NCBI GenBank assembly: GCA_900553935.1
Contig: USFK01000030.1
Location: forward strand, 1 to 12,064
Reading direction: 5' to 3'
DNA: 12,064 nucleotides
Source: an uncultured Collinsella sp.
Lineage (GTDB): Bacteria; Actinomycetota; Coriobacteriia; Coriobacteriales; Coriobacteriaceae
Position numbers and translations under genes: made by a program. The notes below the pieces were generated by a model. That model was not told the origin of the DNA. It saw nothing but the letters and a program-made list of their open reading frames with translations, and did not search any database. Below are positions 7,850 through 12,064 of this stretch, piece by piece (within the stretch, counting starts at the first letter, position 1; the number at the start of each line of letters is the position of its first letter).

Positions 7850-8170
7850 TTATGCCGTGCGCCCCGAAAGCTCTTTGCGCATACCGCTCAGCGAGATCGA
7901 AATGGAACCCGACCGCGCGGTAGCAGTGAGTCGATCACCCTCAACCGACCCCGTGCATGTAAAGGGCGCCTTGCCCATCAAGACGTGGGAGATAGTACCC
8001 GAGAGCTCAAAGAAATCGCACTCAGCGCGGGCACCCGAGAGAGCGATATTGAGACCCCTGACGTTTAGTACTGCCCTGAGCGCGCCGTTCACCCCATGTG
8101 AAAACGTCACCTCGCCGCGCTTGCTCCCCACCGGCGTCTGGGCCAAAACCACATACGTACCCTCAAGCAT
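7850..8170 (-). CDS. Small conserved-looking beta-type protein, function unknown
   Basis: I do not recognise this 106-residue protein. It opens with LEGTYVVLAQTPVGSKRGEVTF and continues as short alternating hydrophobic and polar stretches separated by glycines (GVNGAL, GLNIALSGA, LSGTISHVLMG, CTGSVEGDRL, SGSISISLSG), which suggests a small all-beta barrel or sandwich. No signal peptide, membrane segment or obvious catalytic motif is visible. The start at 8170 is chosen because AGGAGG precedes it by 5 nt; an ATG 12 codons upstream (8206) lacks such a site. It lies 121 bp upstream of feoAB in the same direction, without a clear terminator between them, so a shared transcript is possible but unproven. 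The plus-strand ORF over the same bases has no comparable ribosome site. Confidence 0.7.
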   Translation of the reverse strand: MLEGTYVVLAQTPVGSKRGEVTFSHGVNGALRAVLNVRGLNIALSGARAECDFFELSGTISHVLMGKAPFTCTGSVEGDRLTATARSGSISISLSGMRKELSGRTA

Positions 8171-8336
8171 AGCTCCTCCTCTGAGTAGGCTTTTTGAAAT
8201 GGCCATCTAGTCTACTTTGCTGCGAGACGGCTTGCCCAGAAACCGCGAGCACACAATGACGTTCAATCAACAGATTGCTGCAAGGGAAGCAAGCGTGCAA
8301 GGGGGACAGATTACTTTTGACACCATTTGCGCCAAC

Positions 8337-8395
8337 GGACGGGATGCGGAGCGACGACCGTGCAGGTGGATTCCGGATCGTCGCTTCCTCCGTCC
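8337..8395. other. Structured element in the 8171-8632 gene-free stretch
   Basis: The stretch 8171-8632 has no convincing gene. Within it, GGACGG (8337-8342) pairs with CCGTCC (8390-8395), and inside that 8348-8357 pairs with 8378-8387, including GCGACGA/TCGTCGC, giving an imperfect long hairpin. Just before it, GGGGGACAGATTAC begins at 8300. Such GGGGACGG/GGGGACAG runs look like intergenic repeat remnants. The minus-strand motif GGGGACGGAGGAA (8397-8385) recurs at 11962-11950. The rest of the stretch holds the hairpins at 8414-8479 and 8484-8521; I see nothing in 8522-8632. Confidence 0.4.
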
Positions 8396-8413
8396 CCCAG
8401 CGAATCAAAACGA

Positions 8414-8479
8414 AGTTGCGGTGGAATAGTTCCTGTTTGAAGCTTTAACCAGTAAAACAGGAACTATTCCACCGCAACT
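8414..8479 (-). repeat. Repeat hairpin, copy 2: perfect 25-bp inverted repeat
   Basis: Arms 8414-8438 and 8455-8479 are perfect reverse complements over 25 nt around a 16-nt loop. The right arm is identical to 4007-4031 of copy 1; the left arm differs from copy 1 at three positions. On the minus strand the stem is followed by TCGTTTTG, a U-run comparable to that of copy 1. It lies downstream of the ArcD-type gene, behind a second hairpin. It could be a terminator, a REP-like element or a minimal non-autonomous mobile element. Confidence 0.8.
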
Positions 8480-8483
8480 GCAA

Positions 8484-8521
8484 AAGCCTGCGCTGGCAAC
8501 AAATGTCACCTGCGCAGGCTT
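8484..8521 (-). terminator. Intrinsic terminator of the antiporter transcript
   Basis: Arms AAGCCTGCGC (8484-8493) and GCGCAGGCTT (8512-8521) form a 10-bp GC-rich stem with an 18-nt loop. Read on the minus strand, the stem ends in CUUUUG. It begins 111 nt after the antiporter stop. The repeat hairpin at 8414-8479 follows 4 nt later, making a tandem arrangement. Confidence 0.6.
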
Positions 8522-8632
8522 GGTGGGCGCTCACAAAGGCACGTAATAGAGACCCACATCAGTTATGGAATGCCAAGCAGCATCGATACGCGATGCCCGC
8601 CGGCCTACCAAGCAACGAAGCTCGCCGTAGCC

Positions 8633-10096
8633 TTAGACGATCGGCGCGATGCCGGCAAAGTGCAGATACAGCGAGATAACTGCCACGACAATGACCACTG
8701 CTGCGATCAGCTTGTCGTGCAGATGCGGAAGCACCTGCTTGCCGCGGCCGCGCTCGCCCAGAATATAGACGGGGATGGCTGGGGCAAAAAGGATCGTCGT
8801 GATCATGACGCCCTGGAGGCCCGTCGACCACACCAGGAACAGCGTGTAGATAAAGCCGAGCGTACCAAAGAAGCGTGCTTTGCCGACACTCGGCGCGTGC
8901 GGCCCGTCCAGATGCTCGTTCTTCCAGCCGATCACCATGTAATAGGCAGCCGAGCAGACATACGGAACCAGAATCGTGTTGACCGCGCAGCTATAGAAGA
9001 ACTGGTAGGTGCTCGCCGCCACATACGACACAATCAAGAAGAGTTGCGTGATGCCGGAGCTCACGAGAACCGTTACCACCGGGGCATCGTGCTTGTTCGT
9101 CTTAGCAAACGCCAGCGGGAAGGAGCCCTGACGCGCCGCCTCAAACGGCGTCTCGGATGCAATGATGACGTAGCCCAGCATCGCGCCGACCAGCGAGAGA
9201 ATAACGCCAAGGTTTACGATGGCAGCTCCTACCGGACCGATTGCGCACTCGAGAATTCCCGCCATGGAGGGCGTTGCGAGCTGTGCCATTTCCTCACGCG
9301 GCATAATGCCGAGCGACAGCATCGAGATGATCAGATACAGCGTGAACACGGCTGCAAATCCAAGCGCCGTCGAGCGACCGACATCGCGCACATACTTTGC
9401 ACGGCCCGAGATGACGACAGCGCCCTCGATGCCCGTGAAGACCCAGACAAGGGCAATCATGGTCGAGACAACCTGCTCGCCAAAGCCGGGGCCAGCCGGT
9501 TCTCCCCAGAAGTTGTCCATAAAGATATCGACGTCGAACTTACCCAGGAGCACAATGCTCAGCACAAAGAGTCCCAGCGGCACCAACTTCGCCAAGGTGA
9601 CGATCGTGTTAATGCCCGCAGCTTCCTTAACGCCACGAAGCACGAGAGCGGTAAGGAACCACAGAAACACGCTGGCACAGATGATGGAAAGCAGATTGTT
9701 GCCCGTGCCGAATGCAGGGAAGAAATAGCCAAGCGCGCTAAACAGCAAAAGTGCAAAGCTCACGTTGGAAAGGCATGCGCTGATCCAGTAGCCCCAAGCG
9801 GAGTTGAATCCAACATAATCGCCAAAACCGGCGGCGGCGTATGCATAGATACCGCCGGTCAGGTCGGGACGAGCCTGAGACAAACCGTTGAACACCATCA
9901 TCAGCGCAAAGACGCCAATAAAGCAAATTCCCCACGAGACGATAACCGCGCCGGTATTGGCTCCGCCCGCCGCCATATCGCCGGCAAGAGAGAAGATACC
10001 GCCGCAAATGCTCGCAGTGATGACCATCATGGTCAGACGAAAGAGATCCAGACCATTGGGGTCGATTATCTCGTCGTTGCAAGTTTTAGAGGCCAT
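8633..10096 (-). CDS. APC-superfamily basic amino acid antiporter, ArcD (APA) type
   Basis: A 487-residue membrane protein with about 12 hydrophobic segments. It matches the basic amino acid/polyamine antiporter (APA) branch that includes the arginine:ornithine exchanger ArcD: ASICGGIFSLAGDMA (28-42), GGIYAYAAAGFGDYVGF (81-97), SAWGYWIS (99-106), LRGVKEAAGIN (153-163), WVFTGIEGA (218-226) and DVGRSTALGF (238-247). Length is usual. The ATG at 10096 follows GAGGGGGTG by about 7 nt. It is downstream of the DDAH-like gene, 107 bp away with a hairpin between, and no arcA, arcB or arcC lies nearby. Inferred role: exchange of arginine or a derivative for the product of the neighbouring enzyme (citrulline, ornithine). 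The exchanged pair cannot be read from sequence, so I give no symbol. Confidence 0.88.
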   Translation of the reverse strand: MASKTCNDEIIDPNGLDLFRLTMMVITASICGGIFSLAGDMAAGGANTGAVIVSWGICFIGVFALMMVFNGLSQARPDLTGGIYAYAAAGFGDYVGFNSAWGYWISACLSNVSFALLLFSALGYFFPAFGTGNNLLSIICASVFLWFLTALVLRGVKEAAGINTIVTLAKLVPLGLFVLSIVLLGKFDVDIFMDNFWGEPAGPGFGEQVVSTMIALVWVFTGIEGAVVISGRAKYVRDVGRSTALGFAAVFTLYLIISMLSLGIMPREEMAQLATPSMAGILECAIGPVGAAIVNLGVILSLVGAMLGYVIIASETPFEAARQGSFPLAFAKTNKHDAPVVTVLVSSGITQLFLIVSYVAASTYQFFYSCAVNTILVPYVCSAAYYMVIGWKNEHLDGPHAPSVGKARFFGTLGFIYTLFLVWSTGLQGVMITTILFAPAIPVYILGERGRGKQVLPHLHDKLIAAVVIVVAVISLYLHFAGIAPIV

Positions 10097-10131
10097 ATAT
10101 GTGCACCCCCTCAGTCAAGCGACCGTATGAA

Positions 10132-10168
10132 GATGGCCCGGACGTCCCGAATCGGGTGCCGGGCCATC
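10132..10168 (-). terminator. Intercistronic hairpin between DDAH-like and antiporter genes
   Basis: GATGGCCCGG (10132-10141) pairs with CCGGGCCATC (10159-10168), and the loop holds a second small stem, CCCGA with TCGGG (10146-10150/10152-10156). GACC (10121-10124) and GGTC (10169-10172) can extend the base with a bulge. The U-run on the minus strand is weak (AUCUUCAU). It could be a partial terminator or a transcript-processing or stability element. The 9-nt sequence GTCAAGCGA flanks it as a direct repeat at 10114-10122 and 10170-10178. Confidence 0.5.
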
Positions 10169-10203
10169 GGTCAAGCGATCATTAAGCTAGTAAAGCGGCC
10201 GCA

Positions 10204-10980
10204 TTAGAAGCGCAGTGACAGGCAGGAGAGGCCTCCGTCGACCTTGCGATACTCGGAGGTGTCGACAACGAGCGTCTTGTAGCCCAGATCCTGCACGGCC
10301 TTGAGCACGGTCGGATAGCCCTCGGCAACGATGACCGTACCGTTGACCCAGATGCAGTTGGCGCCGTAAGCCTCGTCCTCGGGCACGACGATCTTGTTGT
10401 ACTGGGCAAAGTCGGGCTTATCGATGAACTCACCGGAGACGAGCATGTTGTTGTCCTCGATGTAGTTGACGCCCGTCTTGAGGTGCAGGACCTCCTCCAG
10501 AGGCACCTCGGAGCCCTCGAGGCCCCAGCCCTCGAGAATCTCGCAGAACTGGCGGATACCCTCTTCGTTGGTGCGAGCAGAGCGACCGACGTAGAAGTGG
10601 TCGCCGACCATCATGACGTCGCCGCCGTCGAGCGTACCGGGGGAAACGATGTGCTTGACATGCTCGTCGTCAAAGAAGCGACGGACGACCGGCTCGATTT
10701 CGTCCTTCTCGCCATTACGACTGTCGGCGCCGGGGTTGGTAATGATGGCGCCGCAGCGAGTGATAACGGCCGGATCCTCGACAAAGCAGCTGTCGGGATA
10801 CTGCTCAAGCGCCGGCAGCACCGACACGTCAACGCCACACTGCTCGAGTGCATGCTCGTAATCGTAGTGCTCCTCGATAGCGCGCTCGTAGATGGGCTGG
10901 CCAAGCTCGGGAGCGCTCGTGATGCCATTGCTCAGGGACTTGCCGGGACGACGGATGATGACGTGGCTGAACTTAGTCAT
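10204..10980 (-). CDS. Dimethylarginine dimethylaminohydrolase (DDAH)-like enzyme
   Basis: A 258-residue pentein-fold hydrolase of the amidinotransferase superfamily. Bacterial DDAH (about 254 residues) converts N-omega-methylated arginines to citrulline and a methylamine. Key residues match Pseudomonas aeruginosa DDAH with a constant small offset: Asp63 and Glu68 (PDSCFVEDP) for the guanidinium, Arg88 and Arg136 (GRSARTN) for the carboxylate, catalytic His166 (LHLKTG) and Cys253 (GGLSCLSLRF). The third catalytic residue is Asp118 in TLDGGDV, as in mammalian DDAH, not Glu. It is far shorter than arginine deiminase (about 410). AAGGAGG lies 7 nt before the ATG. A small GC hairpin (11011-11016/11025-11030) lies in its leader. 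It is first gene of a unit with the antiporter and divergent from the GntR gene, its likely regulator. Activity on another arginine derivative is possible. Confidence 0.87.
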   Translation of the reverse strand: MTKFSHVIIRRPGKSLSNGITSAPELGQPIYERAIEEHYDYEHALEQCGVDVSVLPALEQYPDSCFVEDPAVITRCGAIITNPGADSRNGEKDEIEPVVRRFFDDEHVKHIVSPGTLDGGDVMMVGDHFYVGRSARTNEEGIRQFCEILEGWGLEGSEVPLEEVLHLKTGVNYIEDNNMLVSGEFIDKPDFAQYNKIVVPEDEAYGANCIWVNGTVIVAEGYPTVLKAVQDLGYKTLVVDTSEYRKVDGGLSCLSLRF

Positions 10981-11070
10981 GATGATCCTCCTTGGATCTC
11001 ATAGTACTGAGCGGACTTCCTTGCGTCCGCCTTCCTTCCGATGGCTTTATCTTAGGGTGTCTTTACTGTT

Positions 11071-11088
11071 TTGTATATTGTATACAAT
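11071..11088. promoter_or_regulatory. Putative GntR (FadR-type) operator
   Basis: ATTGTATACAAT (11077-11088) is a perfect 12-bp palindrome whose core TTGTATACAA fits the T-N-GT...AC-N-A pattern recognised by FadR-subfamily GntR proteins. TTGTATA is also repeated in tandem at 11071-11077 and 11078-11084. It sits in the 254-bp gap between the divergent DDAH-like and GntR genes, 97 bp from the former start, so the adjacent regulator is the natural candidate to bind it. Confidence 0.6.
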
Positions 11089-11163
11089 CCTGAACGGTAG
11101 ATATTTGTCGGTAAGCGTATTATTGCTTCTTCTGGTTTGGTAGCGCGATTTAACTGGTCGTTC

Positions 11164-11185
11164 TATAATTCAATTAGCCTATTGA
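11164..11185 (+). promoter_or_regulatory. Putative promoter -10 and inverted repeat of the gntR gene
   Basis: A perfect TATAAT (11164-11169) lies 65 nt before the GntR start; no good -35 box is visible at 16-18 bp, and TTGGTA (11137-11142) is too far. Directly after it, TCAAT (11170-11174) and ATTGA (11181-11185) form an inverted repeat covering the expected transcription start, a possible autoregulatory site. Evidence is modest. Confidence 0.4.
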
Positions 11186-11234
11186 GGCGAAACGTATTTA
11201 TTTTTGAAAATATACAGTTGAGGAATATAAGCTC

Positions 11235-11885
11235 ATGGAAACGCTCCGAAGACCCTTGAAGGATCATGTATACGACTATATTTCGAGTCGCATAGACGCC
11301 GGCGAGCTTTCGGCCGGCGACCGCGTGAGCGAGCAGGCGATCTGCGATGCCATGGGCGTGTCGCGCACGCCGGTTCGCGAGGCGCTCATCCAGCTGGCAA
11401 GCGACGGCTATCTGGACAATCTCCCCCGCCGCGGATTCCGCGTCCGAGGGTTCGATCAGCAAAACGCCGTTGAAGTCTTTGAGATTATGGGGCCTCTCGA
11501 CGGGCAGGCGGCATACCTCGCCTGCCCTCTCCTAACCGACGAGGACATCATGCAGCTGAAGTTTTTGGTTGGGTCCATGGACCTTGCGATCCAAGGCGGT
11601 CTTATCCGAAAGTACGACGACATTCAGCGGGACTTTCACCTCACGTACTTCAACCGCTGCGGCAACGACCGTCTGCGCGACATGATTTCGCAACTCGAGC
11701 GCTGCTTTATCAAGCGCGATTACGAGACTGTCGACCAGGAGACGGCGTGCGAACTGCTCAATAAAGCCAACAACGAACATGCTCATATTCTTGAGTTGTT
11801 CGAAGCACGAGATGCGACGGGCGTGCGCGACTACGTTCGCGATGTCCATTGGAACACAGAAAACGCCCAGTTCACCGTCTGGTAG
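11235..11885 (+). CDS. GntR-family regulator, FadR subfamily with FCD domain
   Basis: A 216-residue DNA-binding regulator. The winged helix-turn-helix spans about 1-70, with VSEQAICDAMGVSRTPVREA (31-50) as the typical GntR recognition segment and LPRRGFRV (63-70) as the wing. An all-helical FCD ligand domain spans about 75-210. FCD proteins usually bind a metal through Asp and three His: here His135 (RDFH), His182 (EHAHILE) and His205 (VRDVHW) are present, but the position of the usual Asp holds Gln131. GAGG lies 11 nt before the ATG, rather distant. It is divergent from the DDAH-like and antiporter genes, so probably controls them in response to a small ligand, perhaps an amino acid derivative. 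Repressor or activator mode is not readable. Confidence 0.92.
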   Translation: METLRRPLKDHVYDYISSRIDAGELSAGDRVSEQAICDAMGVSRTPVREALIQLASDGYLDNLPRRGFRVRGFDQQNAVEVFEIMGPLDGQAAYLACPLLTDEDIMQLKFLVGSMDLAIQGGLIRKYDDIQRDFHLTYFNRCGNDRLRDMISQLERCFIKRDYETVDQETACELLNKANNEHAHILELFEARDATGVRDYVRDVHWNTENAQFTVW

Positions 11886-12064
11886 GAAAGCAACAAGGGA
11901 CGACGTCGGTCTTAAACCTTGGCGACAGCACCGCCCAAACTAATCCGCTTTCCTCCGTCCCCGAGGGATCATTCTTCTGGCAGCCAAGACAACGCCGATG
12001 CTTTGGCGCGGACAGCGAAAGCCCGCCAGAGCGAGCAAGGTGCCTTGAAACGAGGCGGCATTGA

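Noticed and set aside
8163..8408. An 81-codon minus-strand ORF upstream of the small protein
   Set aside because: No ribosome site, no recognisable composition, and it overlaps the start of the small gene and the hairpin element in the gene-free stretch.
8570..10207. A 545-codon plus-strand ORF across the antiporter gene
   Set aside because: Its translation is a charged antisense artefact; the minus strand encodes a clear ArcD-type protein with a good ribosome site.

Overview
The window looks like chromosome from a GC-rich, host-associated actinobacterium of the Coriobacteriia, most likely close to Collinsella. That is an inference from base composition, strong AGGAGG-type ribosome sites and gene content (fused FeoA-FeoB iron transporter, ArcD-type antiporter, GH13 amylase, SotB-type exporter). 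No rRNA, tRNA, CRISPR array, phage module or intact transposase is visible.

Layout, left to right. 64-1200 (-): a class I PLP aminotransferase, divergent from 1294-1947 (+), an unrecognised 217-residue protein with a possible flavodoxin-like core. That gene converges, with overlapping stop codons, on a two-gene minus-strand unit: GH13 alpha-amylase (2517-3893), then a family-6-like deoxyinosine/uracil DNA glycosylase (1944-2513). Further right, all on the minus strand, are a SotB-type MFS exporter (4047-5243), a FeoA-FeoB fusion for ferrous iron uptake (5368-7728) and a small glycine-rich beta-type protein of unknown function (7850-8170). A gene-free stretch of about 460 bp (8171-8632) carries several hairpins. 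The right part is a likely arginine-derivative module: ArcD-type antiporter (8633-10096) and a dimethylarginine dimethylaminohydrolase-like enzyme (10204-10980), divergent from a FadR/FCD-type GntR regulator (11235-11885). A consensus GntR-type palindrome lies in their shared promoter region.

The two most interesting signals are as follows. (1) A long inverted repeat occurs twice (3965-4031 and 8414-8479), each time downstream of a minus-strand gene and followed by a U-run on that strand. The three differences between the arms of the diverged copy all become G-U wobbles in the minus-strand RNA, but A-C mismatches in the opposite strand, so it behaves like a portable, strand-specific RNA hairpin or terminator. 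(2) The DDAH-like enzyme keeps the recognisable catalytic and guanidinium-binding residues and sits with an ArcD-type antiporter and its own regulator but no arcA/B/C. This suggests uptake and hydrolysis of methylated arginines, or a related arginine derivative, by a gut bacterium. A sharp codon-usage switch inside the aminotransferase gene also deserves attention.
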